Origin: an uncultured Gammaproteobacteria bacterium
GTDB lineage: Bacteria > Pseudomonadota > Gammaproteobacteria > Pseudomonadales > Pseudohongiellaceae
DNA length: 64,000 nt
Direction: 5' to 3'
NCBI GenBank assembly: GCA_903862645.1
Contig: CAIOZF010000003.1
Location: forward strand, 1 to 64,000
Shown here: piece by piece, positions 19,725 to 29,223 of the stretch
Numbering within the stretch: position 1 is the stretch's first letter
How the letters are laid out: every line of letters starts with the position of its first letter
The notes under the pieces: generated by a model
Seen by the model: only the letters and a program-made list of their open reading frames with translations
Database searches by the model: none
What the model was told of the DNA's origin: nothing
Translations under genes and position numbers: made by a program

Positions 19725-21197
19725 ATGTGCGGTTTAGTAGGTGTCGTTGGCAAATCTGATGTTGCTGTTTGTTTATATGACACATTGACGGTGTTGCAGC
19801 ACAGGGGGCAGGATGCGGCAGGCATCGCCACCAGTGACAAGGGACGACTGAATCTGCGCAAAGACAATGGACTGGTCAAGGATGTATTTCGTACCCGGCA
19901 CATGGAGCGTCTGGCTGGTAATATGGGGATCGGTCATGTGCGTTACCCAACGGCCGGCAGCTCCAGCCCGTCACTCGCACAGCCTTTTTATGTGAATTCT
20001 CCCTATGGCCTGAGCCTGGCCCACAACGGCAAGCTCACCAACTCCGCCGAGCTTAGCCGCGATCTGTTCAAGGAAGACCTGCGTCATATCAATACTGATT
20101 CTGATTCCGAAGTCCTGCTCAACGTCTTTGCGCATGAGCTGCAGCAGCTGGCCAAGATGGAACCCGCCGCCGAGGACGTTTTCACTGCAGTGCGCGGCGT
20201 GCATCGTCGCTGTCGTGGTGGCTACGCAGCCCTGGTGATGCTGGGCGGCTACGGCATTGTGGGCTTCCGTGACAAGCACGGTATTCGCCCTCTGGTGTTC
20301 GGCAAGCGCGAACGCAATGGTTTCACCGAGTACATGCTGGCTTCGGAAAGTGTCGCTCTGAATTCCCAGGGTTTCACGCTGATACGCGACGTGGCACCCG
20401 GAGAAGCGGTCTATGTGGATGTGCACGGCCATCTGCACACCCGTGTCTGTGCTGGCCCCGCCGAATACACCCCTTGCATCTTCGAACACGTTTACTTCGC
20501 ACGCCCGGATTCGTTGATGGACGGAATCTCTGTCTACAAGGCACGTCTGCGCATGGGCGAAAAACTGGCGGACAAGGTCAAGCGCCTGCGTCCTGAACAC
20601 GATATCGATGTGGTTATTCCGATTCCGGACACCAGTCGAACCTCGGCGCTGGAGCTGGCCAATCGCCTGGGGGTGAAATATCGCGAGGGCTTCGTCAAAA
20701 ATCGCTATATCGGCCGTACCTTCATCATGCCCGGGCAGAGTCAGCGCAAAAAGTCCGTGCGTCAGAAACTCAATGCCATCGATCTGGAGTTCAGGGGCAA
20801 GACGGTCTTGTTGGTGGATGACTCCATCGTGCGCGGCACGACCTGTCGCCAGATCATTCAGATGGCCCGTGATGCCGGTGCCGCCAAGGTTTATTTTGCT
20901 TCTGCCGCACCCGCCGTGCGCTATCCCAACGTCTATGGTATCGATATGCCGGCAGCCAGCGAGCTTATTGCCCATGGCCGAACCGATGAAGAAGTGCAGG
21001 AGTTGATAGGTGCCGACTGGCTGATTTTCCAAGACCTGGAGGATCTCATCGCGGCATCGTCCGAAGGCAACCCAAACATTCATCGCTTTGAATGTTCCGT
21101 TTTTGATGGCAAGTATGTCACCGGTGACGTGGATGCTGCCTATCTGAAGAAACTGGAAGACAGCCGCAGTGATGCGGTCAAGAACGCCAGCAAATAA
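19725..21197 (+). CDS. purF: Amidophosphoribosyltransferase
   Basis: First committed enzyme of purine synthesis, making phosphoribosylamine from PRPP and glutamine. The mature N-terminus is encoded directly as MCGLVGVVG, with Cys2 as the glutaminase nucleophile and no propeptide. Other motifs are [17 protein letters not shown], the glutaminase block [10 protein letters not shown], and the PRPP loop [15 protein letters not shown] near residue 365. At 490 residues it is slightly shorter than the E. coli enzyme (505). A PurR-type operator was not obvious upstream. Confidence 0.97.
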   Translation: MCGLVGVVGKSDVAVCLYDTLTVLQHRGQDAAGIATSDKGRLNLRKDNGLVKDVFRTRHMERLAGNMGIGHVRYPTAGSSSPSLAQPFYVNSPYGLSLAHNGKLTNSAELSRDLFKEDLRHINTDSDSEVLLNVFAHELQQLAKMEPAAEDVFTAVRGVHRRCRGGYAALVMLGGYGIVGFRDKHGIRPLVFGKRERNGFTEYMLASESVALNSQGFTLIRDVAPGEAVYVDVHGHLHTRVCAGPAEYTPCIFEHVYFARPDSLMDGISVYKARLRMGEKLADKVKRLRPEHDIDVVIPIPDTSRTSALELANRLGVKYREGFVKNRYIGRTFIMPGQSQRKKSVRQKLNAIDLEFRGKTVLLVDDSIVRGTTCRQIIQMARDAGAAKVYFASAAPAVRYPNVYGIDMPAASELIAHGRTDEEVQELIGADWLIFQDLEDLIAASSEGNPNIHRFECSVFDGKYVTGDVDAAYLKKLEDSRSDAVKNASK

Positions 21198-21282
21198 GCA
21201 GCAGCTGGCAAGGCAGAGGAACACAAAATCAGTCAGACTGGCAGGTAATAGCATCCGATAACGACAGCCGGGGACTTAATCG

Positions 21283-22200
21283 ATGGAGCAGAGAATTCAG
21301 GCGGCTGTGGATGAAGTTGGCACTGTGCTGCTGGGCAAGGAGCGGCAGATCAAGCTGGCCATGTGCTGCCTGATCGCTGGCGGACATCTGCTGATCGAAG
21401 ATATGCCAGGCATGGGTAAGACGACTCTGGCCCACGCCTTGGCCCGCGTGTTCGGCCTGGACTTCAGCCGCATCCAGTTCACCAGTGATCTGCTGCCTGC
21501 CGACATTCTCGGCGTGTCGATCTTCGACCAGCAGTCCGGCCGCTTCAACTTCCATCCCGGTCCAATCTTTCGTCAGCTGATTCTGGCTGACGAAATCAAT
21601 CGCACGACACCAAAGACTCAGAGTGCACTACTCGAGGCAATGGAAGAGGGACAGGTGTCTGTCGAGGGCGAAACACGGCGGCTGCCATCGCCTTTCTTTG
21701 TAATTGCGACCCAGAATCCGGTCAGCCTGGCTGGAACGTTTCCACTGCCGGAGTCCCAGCTCGATCGCTTCCTGATGCGGATCGGTATCGGCTATCCGGA
21801 TCCGCGAGCTGAACGCCAGTTGCTGGAAAGTGCGGGAGTCCGGGATCGCGGTGAACTGCTGCGCCAGCACCTTGATGTGAACGATCTAATCGAATTGCGC
21901 AAGGCGGCGGCCGCAGTGCATCTCAGCCCCCAGCTGCTCGACTATATTCAACGCCTGATTGCACGCACCCGCGATAGCGAGGAATTCCATTTCGGACTCT
22001 CACCGCGCGGCGGCATCGCGGTGGTTCGTGCCACCCGCACCTGGGCGTTGCTGGAAGGGCGTCAGCATGCTGTTCCGGAGGATGTGCAGGCGGTGTTGCC
22101 AGCCGTGGTCGAACATCGATTGCGATCGGGCAGCAACGGGGAAGGACGCGCCGGCACTGCACTGGCCCAGCGCCTGCTCAGCGAGGTCGATGTTTTCTGA
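21283..22200 (+). CDS. MoxR-family AAA+ ATPase (module 1)
   Basis: Cytoplasmic AAA+ ATPase of the MoxR group, thought to act as a chaperone for VWA or DUF58 partner proteins. Walker A is IEDMPGMGKTTLAHALA, Walker B LILADEINRTTPKTQSALLEAM, sensor 1 VIATQNPVSLAGTFPLPESQLDRF, and the lid domain follows with FGLSPRGGIAVVRATRTWALLEGR. The 305-residue length is usual. The stop overlaps the DUF58 start by 11 bases. With the next two genes it forms a moxR-DUF58-tgpA operon like that known in Pseudomonas aeruginosa. Confidence 0.94.
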   Translation: MEQRIQAAVDEVGTVLLGKERQIKLAMCCLIAGGHLLIEDMPGMGKTTLAHALARVFGLDFSRIQFTSDLLPADILGVSIFDQQSGRFNFHPGPIFRQLILADEINRTTPKTQSALLEAMEEGQVSVEGETRRLPSPFFVIATQNPVSLAGTFPLPESQLDRFLMRIGIGYPDPRAERQLLESAGVRDRGELLRQHLDVNDLIELRKAAAAVHLSPQLLDYIQRLIARTRDSEEFHFGLSPRGGIAVVRATRTWALLEGRQHAVPEDVQAVLPAVVEHRLRSGSNGEGRAGTALAQRLLSEVDVF

Positions 22201-23215
22201 ACCGATCATGAGCCCTGTCAGCGCAGTCAATTTCTGGTTTGCAAATCGAGTTCAACGCTGGCTCGCCAGAAACGTGCCTGCCGTGAGCAGTGTCTCCCTG
22301 CACCGTCGCAACATCTTCATCCTCCCCACTACCCATGGCCTCTTGTACGTTGCCGCAACCACGTTGATTTTCGTCACGGCCATCAATTACGTGCTTAGTC
22401 TGGCCTTTGGACTGGCGTTTCTGATGGTCAGCCTGTTCATTCTGAGTATTCTGCATACCTTCCGCAATCTGCACCATCTGGCGGTCAAAGGCGTGGGTGG
22501 AGATGCTGTCTTCGCTGGAGAGGATGCATGTTTCACTGTCCTGCTGCAGCGCCATGCCGAGCGCCTGCACGAGGCTCTGGAACTCAGCTTTCCCAAGAGC
22601 CTGATCAGCCGGGCCGATCTTATCGAGGGCGAGCAGCAGCGCGTCAATATCTACCTGCCTACGCGTCGCAGAGGCGTCCTTAAGGCGCCGCGACTGAAAG
22701 TGCAGACGCGCTTTCCGCTCGGGCTCTGGCGTGCCTGGTCGATGCTCGATCTGGACATGCGCTGCATGGTCTACCCAGCCCCCGTGCCGGGTCCACTTCC
22801 GGGCGCCGACAGCACAGCCGGCTCCGGCAAAGGACAGAGCACCCAGCCTGGAGGCGACGATTTTCATGGCCTGCGAAATTATCAGCCAGGGGATTCGCCG
22901 AAGCAGGTGGCCTGGAAAAATCTCGCACGAGGGCAAGGCCTGAAGGTGAAACAGTTTGTCGACAGCAGTGGTGATCGCTTCATGCTGGACTGGGAAATGT
23001 TTGCTGGGCTCGATGCCGAGGCGCGCCTGTCGCGCCTCTGTTTCTGGGTACTGGAGCTGGCGCGCAGCGATGTGGACTATGGTCTCAATATGCCTGGGGT
23101 ACGGATTGCCCCCGGCAGAGGCGATGCGCATCGCAACCGCCTGTTGAGTGCGCTGGCACAGTGGCAGCAGACCCAGGAGCTGGATCCGGCAGGAAATTCC
23201 GGGGAGGCAGGATAA
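22190..23215 (+). CDS. DUF58 membrane protein (module 1)
   Basis: Membrane-anchored DUF58 protein of about 341 residues. Two adjacent membrane helices (HGLLYVAATTLIFVTAINYV and LAFGLAFLMVSLFILSIL) precede a beta-rich region and the DUF58 signature DDFHGLRNYQPGDSPKQVAW followed by KNLARGQGLKVKQF. No MIDAS DxSxS is seen after it, unlike the module 2 homologue. The frame is open much further upstream. I set the start at ATG 22190, which has GAGGT just ahead and overlaps moxR slightly; ATG 22208 is the alternative. The stop overlaps the tgpA start (TAATG). Confidence 0.87.
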   Translation: MFSEPIMSPVSAVNFWFANRVQRWLARNVPAVSSVSLHRRNIFILPTTHGLLYVAATTLIFVTAINYVLSLAFGLAFLMVSLFILSILHTFRNLHHLAVKGVGGDAVFAGEDACFTVLLQRHAERLHEALELSFPKSLISRADLIEGEQQRVNIYLPTRRRGVLKAPRLKVQTRFPLGLWRAWSMLDLDMRCMVYPAPVPGPLPGADSTAGSGKGQSTQPGGDDFHGLRNYQPGDSPKQVAWKNLARGQGLKVKQFVDSSGDRFMLDWEMFAGLDAEARLSRLCFWVLELARSDVDYGLNMPGVRIAPGRGDAHRNRLLSALAQWQQTQELDPAGNSGEAG

Positions 23216-25284
23216 TGGACATCAATTACCAGATTCCAAGTCTTGCTCTGCTTTGGGTGCTGGCAGCGTTGCTGCTGGTCATCCTGCCGGGTGCACTGCG
23301 ACTGCCCCCCTGGATACTTTTGATGGCACTAGCCTGCATGAGCTGGCGCCTGCTGATATTCCAGGGCCGTGTCAGTTACCCTGGCATACTGGTGAAGATG
23401 GTGATCGTCTTTACTGCTCTACCGTTGACCGTCTTGCAGTATCGGGCGCAGGGTGTCGGTCTGGATGCGGCGGTGTGTCTGCTAATTCTCGGGGTGGTGT
23501 TCAAGCTGCTGGAGATGCAGCACAAGCGTGACATTGTGATAGTCATAATTCTCGCTTATGTCCTTATCATGATCGGGTTCATCTATTCGCAGACCATCCC
23601 GGCCGGTCTGCACGCCCTGCTGTCGGTCATGGTGACTACCGGTGCTCTAGTAGCGTTGAATCGTGACAATGCCCGTAACAACTTTGCCGACACTTCCCTG
23701 CTGGCGGTGCAGCTGGTGCTGCAGAGTATTCCTCTGACGCTGATATTGTTTGTGCTGGTCCCCAGGATCGGGCCGCTGTGGACAATGCCGCTGCCGGTTT
23801 CATCGACCAAGACTGGCGTCACTGACGAAATGACCCCCGGTGATATCAGCAGTCTCGGACGTTCCGGCGAGCTGGCTTTCCGAGTCAGTTTCGAGGGGGA
23901 AGCGCCATCCCATGAGCGACTCTACTGGCGCGGGCTGGTGCTGGATTTCTTTGACGGTCAGACCTGGCGGCGTGCGGGGAACACACTGCTCGACTATGGG
24001 ATGATCCGACGCTACCCTAGCGAATTTCGCGGCGTGGCACTGGGAGAGCCGATGGACTACGACGTGATTCTGGAGCCTACCCAGCAGACCTGGGTCTACG
24101 GCATGCAACTGGCCGCAGTGGCCTCCGGTGATATCGTCCAGGATCGCAATTATTCCCTGCACACTGCGAAACCGATTACGCAGCGCATGCGATACCAGCT
24201 TCGCTCCTGGTCTGACTATCAGGTCGATCTGCAACTTCCAGGGGCATTGCGCGCCCGCGCGCTGCAACTACCCCAGAATGACAGCAACACACGCAGTGCC
24301 GCACTGGCACAGGAGCTGCGCGCAGCCTCTTCCGATGAGCGCGACTATGTCAATCGTGTCATGCGGCACTTTCGGGAGCAGCCGTTTTACTACACGTTGA
24401 GTCCGCCCTTGCTCGGGGAATCAAGCATTGATGATTTTTTGTTCGAGACCCGTGAAGGTTTCTGTGGCCACTATGCCGGGAGTTTTGTCTATCTGTTGCG
24501 TGCGGTCGGGATTCCCGCGCGAGTCGTGGTCGGGTATCAGGGGGGCGAATACAACCCCTTCGAGAATTACACCATGGTCTACCAGTACAATGCCCATGCC
24601 TGGGCAGAGGTTTGGCTGGAGGGAGAGGGCTGGGTGCGTTTTGACCCAACAGGAGCCGTAGCTCCTGAGCGCATCAGTCAGGGAGTAGAGGCCGTGTTTG
24701 CCGATCAGCCCGGTTTCATGGAGGATGCGGGTTTCTCAATGATGCGCTTTCGCGATACTCAATGGCTAAATACTCTGCGCCTGCGTCTTGATGCCATCGA
24801 CTATGCCTGGAATCGCTGGGTGGTGAGTTACGACGAGGACCTGCAACTGGCATTTCTCGAGGAGATGTTTGGGGAGAACGCCCGTTCTTACGTGGTGCTG
24901 GCGCTGAGTACGTCGACTGCCTTGATTTTTACTGTCGCAGCATACTTCCTGCTGCGAGGAGGGCGAGGGCAAAGACGCGACCCGATGACGCGCAGTTTTC
25001 TGGCGCTGGCCGCTGATCTCGAAGCGTCTGGTCTACCTCGTCGCAAGAGCGAAGCCCCTATGGACTATTGTGCCAGGGTGAGTATCGAACGTCCGGAGCT
25101 GGCGAGCGCGATGCAGACTGTTACGCGAATGTATGTGCAGTTGTGTTATGCGACTCCGGAAGCGGATAGCGAGCAGTTGCGCAGGGAGTTCACTCTTGCT
25201 TTGCAGGCGCTACGGCGGCGTGTGCTGTCACGCGCCCGTCGGGCAGGGCTGGTAGCTGTCTCCACGTTCAGTCGGCAACGCTAA
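23215..25284 (+). CDS. tgpA: TgpA-type transglutaminase membrane protein
   Basis: Inner-membrane protein of about 689 residues. Five or six N-terminal helices are followed by a periplasmic transglutaminase-like domain with the Cys-His-Asp triad visible in REGFCGHYAGSFVYLLRAVG, YNAHAWAEVWLEGEGW and RFDPTGAVAPERI. A further helix near residue 565 (VVLALSTSTALIFTVAAYFLL) precedes a C-terminal DUF4129 cytoplasmic domain. TgpA is essential in P. aeruginosa; its substrate is unknown. Start ATG 23215 has GGGGAGGCAGGA upstream and overlaps the DUF58 stop. Its stop lies five bases from the convergent yciH stop. Confidence 0.92.
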   Translation: MDINYQIPSLALLWVLAALLLVILPGALRLPPWILLMALACMSWRLLIFQGRVSYPGILVKMVIVFTALPLTVLQYRAQGVGLDAAVCLLILGVVFKLLEMQHKRDIVIVIILAYVLIMIGFIYSQTIPAGLHALLSVMVTTGALVALNRDNARNNFADTSLLAVQLVLQSIPLTLILFVLVPRIGPLWTMPLPVSSTKTGVTDEMTPGDISSLGRSGELAFRVSFEGEAPSHERLYWRGLVLDFFDGQTWRRAGNTLLDYGMIRRYPSEFRGVALGEPMDYDVILEPTQQTWVYGMQLAAVASGDIVQDRNYSLHTAKPITQRMRYQLRSWSDYQVDLQLPGALRARALQLPQNDSNTRSAALAQELRAASSDERDYVNRVMRHFREQPFYYTLSPPLLGESSIDDFLFETREGFCGHYAGSFVYLLRAVGIPARVVVGYQGGEYNPFENYTMVYQYNAHAWAEVWLEGEGWVRFDPTGAVAPERISQGVEAVFADQPGFMEDAGFSMMRFRDTQWLNTLRLRLDAIDYAWNRWVVSYDEDLQLAFLEEMFGENARSYVVLALSTSTALIFTVAAYFLLRGGRGQRRDPMTRSFLALAADLEASGLPRRKSEAPMDYCARVSIERPELASAMQTVTRMYVQLCYATPEADSEQLRREFTLALQALRRRVLSRARRAGLVAVSTFSRQR

Positions 25285-25289
25285 GGGAT

Positions 25290-25664
25290 TCAACCTCCGG
25301 CGAGTTTGACCTTGTAGCCGCCTTGCTGAAGTTGTTGTTGCAGAAGTTCACGGTGATCGCCTTGAATTTCGATCACACCGTCCTTCACAGTACCGCCGCT
25401 GCCACAGCGAGCCTTGAGGATTTTGGCGAGAGCGTTGAGCTCTTCTGCCGCGAGTGGCAACCCATCTATCAATGTTACTGCTTTACCATTGCGCCCCTTG
25501 GTCTCGCGGCGAATCCTGACGATTCCATCTTTGGTCGGAATTCCTGCCTGCTGGCGCTTGCACTGGCAGGCGACGGCCGTGTGTCCACAACCTGGACAGA
25601 GACGGCCTGATTCAGTGGAATAGACCCGGACGGAGACTTTGTTCGTGGTCAATTTGAGGCTCAT
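25290..25664 (-). CDS. yciH: SUI1-family translation factor-like protein
   Basis: YciH/SUI1 protein, the bacterial relative of eukaryotic initiation factor 1. E. coli YciH has been linked to fidelity of translation initiation. The 124 residues begin with an extra zinc-binding-like N-terminus (CPGCGHTAVACQC) and then the SUI1 core IVRIRRETKGRNGKAVTLIDGLP to LKARCGSGGTVKDGVIEIQGDHRELL. The start overlaps the batD stop as ATGA (25661-25664), so it is translationally coupled to the last gene of the Bat operon. That context is unusual for a translation factor. Confidence 0.93.
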   Translation of the reverse strand: MSLKLTTNKVSVRVYSTESGRLCPGCGHTAVACQCKRQQAGIPTKDGIVRIRRETKGRNGKAVTLIDGLPLAAEELNALAKILKARCGSGGTVKDGVIEIQGDHRELLQQQLQQGGYKVKLAGG

Positions 25665-27430
25665 GCCTTGTACAGTGGTGGCAGGGTATATTCCAGCTCC
25701 TTGGCCGCAGTGGCCAGCGATCGGTTGCGCTGGGTGCGCAGTTCCGTGATCAGAGCCAACAGGTGCTTGATATCAGCTCTCAACGGGTCACCCAAAGGGG
25801 CTTCCTGACCGTATAGGACCTGCTGAAGTCGCAGGCAGACGCGGTGAATCTCCGGATTGCCGGTGCGTTGTGCCATATCATCCAGGTTGTGCAGGTCGGG
25901 TGCAGAGAAATACTGACGCCCCCAGCCGATCAAAGCGAGCCGCAACGCAGGCAGATGGTTCTGTTCGCCGGCGCGGATCAGTTCTTTGAAGGCAACGGCC
26001 TCTGCAGCCGGTGCGATCTCCTGTCGATACATGGGAGCGCTGACCACTGGCGGCTTTTTCGCGACTACTTTTTGGGCAGGACGACGCTTGCTGACGAAAT
26101 ACGTGAGCACGCCGAGCAGGGCTGTCAGAGCGGCCGCCAGAGCAATGACCCAAAGGGGAGTGGAGGGCATTATCACCAGAGAATTCTCATCTGCGTCCTG
26201 CAGACTGGAAGCCTCCCCGAACACCGGCTCATCCTCTTCCTCGAAGGTCATCAGTGGTGGCTCGTCCGCTGAAGTCCGTACCGGGCCGACGCGAATGGCG
26301 GTGTCTGCCAGTGTGGCGTACTTGATTTCCTCGGTATCAGTGTCGTACCAGGCAATCGTGACGCCGGGGATGCGGACGGTTCCGGTCTCGGTCATCAGAA
26401 ACTGGTTGGACTCAATGCGGCTGCCGACCATGTTGCCATCGACGTACGTGCGCTCTATCGACGGGTTCTCCGGGTAGACATTAACCGTGTCGATAACTGG
26501 CAATTCCAGGGGCGGCAATGCCGCACCATCCAAACCAAAGGCCTTGATGGTGACGATGCGGCTAGCGGCATCGCCTACGCGGACATTGGTGAAATCGTTG
26601 TCCCAGCTCTCATCGATGGTCAGCTCACTGGCGGGCAGCCAAGTGGCATCTGCTGGGAAATCTGCCGGCTTCTCGCGTACTTCAATGTCAAAGCCTTCCG
26701 AGAAGGAGGTGATAGTGCGGGTATTCAGATTGCGGAACACATAGTTGCTCGAACCGTCGGTGACCTCACCTCTGAACATGATGTCGGGTATCTCCAGAGC
26801 GCCGCTGCGTTGTGGGAAAATAGCGTACTGCTTTTCGTAAACACCGTAGCGTACGCCTTCCACCAACTTCTCGTACTGGTTGGGCGTCCCTATCATCTGG
26901 ATCACTGTGTCCGGCAATTCCAGGTCGGTGAAGATGGGATTGCGGATACCGTTGATCGTGTAATAGAGGCGAAGGCTGAACAGAAGCTGTTCCTGAACGT
27001 AGACGCTTTGCTTGTTGACCACCATCTCCATGTACAAGTCTTGTCCGACAACACTGTTCTGAGTCTTCGGCAGCACATTGACCGACAAGGCCTGGGTGTA
27101 GGAGCCGGCGACGAGCAGGGCGGGGATTTCCAGCGGGCCCTCGCGGAGAGGGAATAGCGTCAGGTGATAATCGATCCAGGATTCGACGCGGTTATTGGTA
27201 CTGCGCATCTGGCTGGAGGTACGGGTAGAGACCACCTGGAAGTCTGTTTCCAGTGGTGTCAGATCCATCTCCACGCCACCTTGCTGACCGTCTACCCTCA
27301 GAGTCAGAGTGACTGTTTCGCCCCGGGTGAGTTCATTGCGGTCCAATGTAGCCGTCACCGGCTGTGCGTAGCTCAGGGAGGAGAACAGAGTAAGTGCCGC
27401 CGTGAGCAGGCATGCCAACAGGTTTACCAT
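25661..27430 (-). CDS. batD: BatD-like protein, oxygen tolerance family
   Basis: Periplasmic membrane-anchored BatD homologue of 589 residues. A signal peptide (LLACLLTAALTLFSSLSYAQP) is followed by the beta-rich BatD domain (TATLDRNELTRGETVTLTLRVDG; LFPLREGPLEIPALLV; AIFPQRSGALEIPDI). A membrane helix follows near residue 430 (PLWVIALAAALTALLGVLTYFV), then a helical cytoplasmic tail. Bat proteins were named for aerotolerance in Bacteroides; in proteobacteria they are implicated in envelope stress resistance. The start overlaps the batB end by seven bases, and its stop is shared with yciH. Confidence 0.9.
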   Translation of the reverse strand: MVNLLACLLTAALTLFSSLSYAQPVTATLDRNELTRGETVTLTLRVDGQQGGVEMDLTPLETDFQVVSTRTSSQMRSTNNRVESWIDYHLTLFPLREGPLEIPALLVAGSYTQALSVNVLPKTQNSVVGQDLYMEMVVNKQSVYVQEQLLFSLRLYYTINGIRNPIFTDLELPDTVIQMIGTPNQYEKLVEGVRYGVYEKQYAIFPQRSGALEIPDIMFRGEVTDGSSNYVFRNLNTRTITSFSEGFDIEVREKPADFPADATWLPASELTIDESWDNDFTNVRVGDAASRIVTIKAFGLDGAALPPLELPVIDTVNVYPENPSIERTYVDGNMVGSRIESNQFLMTETGTVRIPGVTIAWYDTDTEEIKYATLADTAIRVGPVRTSADEPPLMTFEEEDEPVFGEASSLQDADENSLVIMPSTPLWVIALAAALTALLGVLTYFVSKRRPAQKVVAKKPPVVSAPMYRQEIAPAAEAVAFKELIRAGEQNHLPALRLALIGWGRQYFSAPDLHNLDDMAQRTGNPEIHRVCLRLQQVLYGQEAPLGDPLRADIKHLLALITELRTQRNRSLATAAKELEYTLPPLYKA

Positions 27431-29223
27431 ATTTGCGTTTCCACGGACTGGTTGCTGGAGCGGCTGTCCACTTGGCGCCGCCGATACTCGAACTGAAACT
27501 TGCGCTGCAGCAGTTCGCCCGGATCATCGTCAATTCTGCGCAGCCACTGTTCCAGGGACTCCTGACTCTCGTTCTCGGCATTGCTCAACTGAGGTTCTTC
27601 GCCTTGGTTCTCTTCTTCACTTTCCTTCTGTTCGCCGTCCTGCGGTTCGTTCTCTTCCTGCTCCTCTTCGTCGCCGCCTTCCTGCTGCTCCTGCTGTTCT
27701 TCCTCCTGCTGTTCGGCTTCCTCTTCCTTAGGTTCGTTCTCTTCCTGCTGCTCCTGTTCCTCCTCGTCGGTCATCTGCTCTTCCTGCGACTGTTCCTCTT
27801 CCTGCTGCTGTTGCTCCTCCAGCAGTTTCTGAACGATGTCGCGGTTGTGAATCGCATCTTCGTGATCAGGTTGGAGCGCGATAGCTACATTGTAGGAGGA
27901 GATCGCCTGTTCGAAGTTGGCCGACTTGGCGTAGGCATTGCCGAGGTTGTAATGACTGTTTGCGCTCTCTGTGCTCAAGGCAGCAGCAAAGGCCTGTGCC
28001 GCAGCCGGATAGTCGCCCGCATGATAGGCGGCCGAGCCTTGCCATTGAGGATCCGTAAACAATCCTGCGGCACCGATTGGGTCTTGATTGGCATAGGCAT
28101 CTGCGCCGCGTTGATCTCGGGTCTTCCACAGATCAGCCCACTCGGCGGCCTCAGCGGGTGCGCTGGGGGTGAGCGCGGAAATAGCTGCTGTGGCTAGGGC
28201 TGCCGAGAGAATCCAGCCACGGCGGAATACCAGTGCACTGAGCGGCAGGATCAACAGCAGGAACCATGGACCGACCTCGTACCAGATGTCAAAATTCTGG
28301 TCGACGTCCTCAAGCTCGTCTTCACTGAAGAAGTCATCGTCGGCAAGCAGGTAATTGACATCATCGGCAGATATCTGCATGTCGACATAGCGGCCATTAA
28401 CCAGGGCCGCGAGATCCTGAAGGCTCGCTCTGTCCAGACGAGGGACGACGATTTCTCCCGTTTCCGTCCGCAGGAATTCTCCACCTCCGGCCGGAATGGG
28501 CGCGCCTTCCTCGGTGCCTACACCAAGAATGGAAAGCCGATAGCCAGTCTGCTGCAGCATCTCGCCAATCGCAGCATGATCCCTGCGTTCTATACCGTCG
28601 GTAACCAGTAATATGGTGCCGGAAGCGGCGCCTGCGTCAATCAGCAACCCTTTCGCACGCTCGACTGCGGCAATTGTATTGCTCCCGAAGGAGGGCATGA
28701 TGTTGGGGTTGATCGATGGCACCAGTGCCCTGATGGTGACGGAATCTTCGGTAAGAGGCGTAACGGTATGGGCATCTCCGGCGTAGACGACCAGCGCGGT
28801 CTGTCCCTCGGTGCGCATGTCCAGCACATCCAGCACCTTGCGCTTGCTCACAGTCAGGCGGTTCGGGTCAAAGTCGGCCGCATACATCGACAGTGACTGG
28901 TCATAAACAATGACCAATGCATCTTGTCGCTGCTGCACTGGCTGCGCTATTTTCTCCCAGACTGGTCCGGCGAGAGCCAGGATCGCCAGCGACCACAGTG
29001 TCAGCAGCAATACCAGAGGAGTGCGCTCTGCGACACTCTTGGTATTGTCCAGAAGGTAGGGGAGCAGGTCCTTGTCGATGGCGCGGTCCCAGGAACTGGC
29101 TGACTCATTGATGCGCCACAGGTAAGCCACCAGCAACAAAGCCGGGATCAGGGCCAGCAGCCAGAGCGGGCGCAGGAAATGGAAGTTCTGTGCGAGCAGC
29201 ATGTACAGCGATGGTTCGGTCAT
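27424..29223 (-). CDS. batB: BatB/BatC fusion: VWA and TPR protein
   Basis: Membrane protein of 599 residues joining two Bat functions. Two N-terminal helices (LWLLALIPALLLVAYLW; PLVLLLTLWSLAILALAG) precede a VWA domain whose MIDAS begins VIVYDQSLSMYAADFD, with TEGQTALVVYAGDAHTVTPL and LVTDGIERRDHA. Further helices lie near 320-350. Two or three TPR-like repeats follow (SAAYHAGDYPAAAQAFAAAL; SHYNLGNAYAKSANFEQAI). Residues about 465-555 are almost pure Glu/Gln, and a basic end QRKFQFEYRRRQ closes the protein. Its start overlaps the batA stop as ATGA. Confidence 0.91.
   Translation of the reverse strand: MTEPSLYMLLAQNFHFLRPLWLLALIPALLLVAYLWRINESASSWDRAIDKDLLPYLLDNTKSVAERTPLVLLLTLWSLAILALAGPVWEKIAQPVQQRQDALVIVYDQSLSMYAADFDPNRLTVSKRKVLDVLDMRTEGQTALVVYAGDAHTVTPLTEDSVTIRALVPSINPNIMPSFGSNTIAAVERAKGLLIDAGAASGTILLVTDGIERRDHAAIGEMLQQTGYRLSILGVGTEEGAPIPAGGGEFLRTETGEIVVPRLDRASLQDLAALVNGRYVDMQISADDVNYLLADDDFFSEDELEDVDQNFDIWYEVGPWFLLLILPLSALVFRRGWILSAALATAAISALTPSAPAEAAEWADLWKTRDQRGADAYANQDPIGAAGLFTDPQWQGSAAYHAGDYPAAAQAFAAALSTESANSHYNLGNAYAKSANFEQAISSYNVAIALQPDHEDAIHNRDIVQKLLEEQQQQEEEQSQEEQMTDEEEQEQQEENEPKEEEAEQQEEEQQEQQEGGDEEEQEENEPQDGEQKESEEENQGEEPQLSNAENESQESLEQWLRRIDDDPGELLQRKFQFEYRRRQVDSRSSNQSVETQIW

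Noticed and set aside
19971-21254. A 427-codon open frame opposite purF
   Set aside because: PurF on the plus strand is full length with catalytic Cys2 and PRPP loop. The antisense translation has no domain and no ribosome site.
27412-28197. Plus-strand frame encoding a Leu/Phe-rich, multi-helix-like protein
   Set aside because: It is the mirror of the Glu/Gln tract of BatB. The pyrimidine-rich strand automatically reads as Leu and Phe. No start signal or conserved helix pattern.
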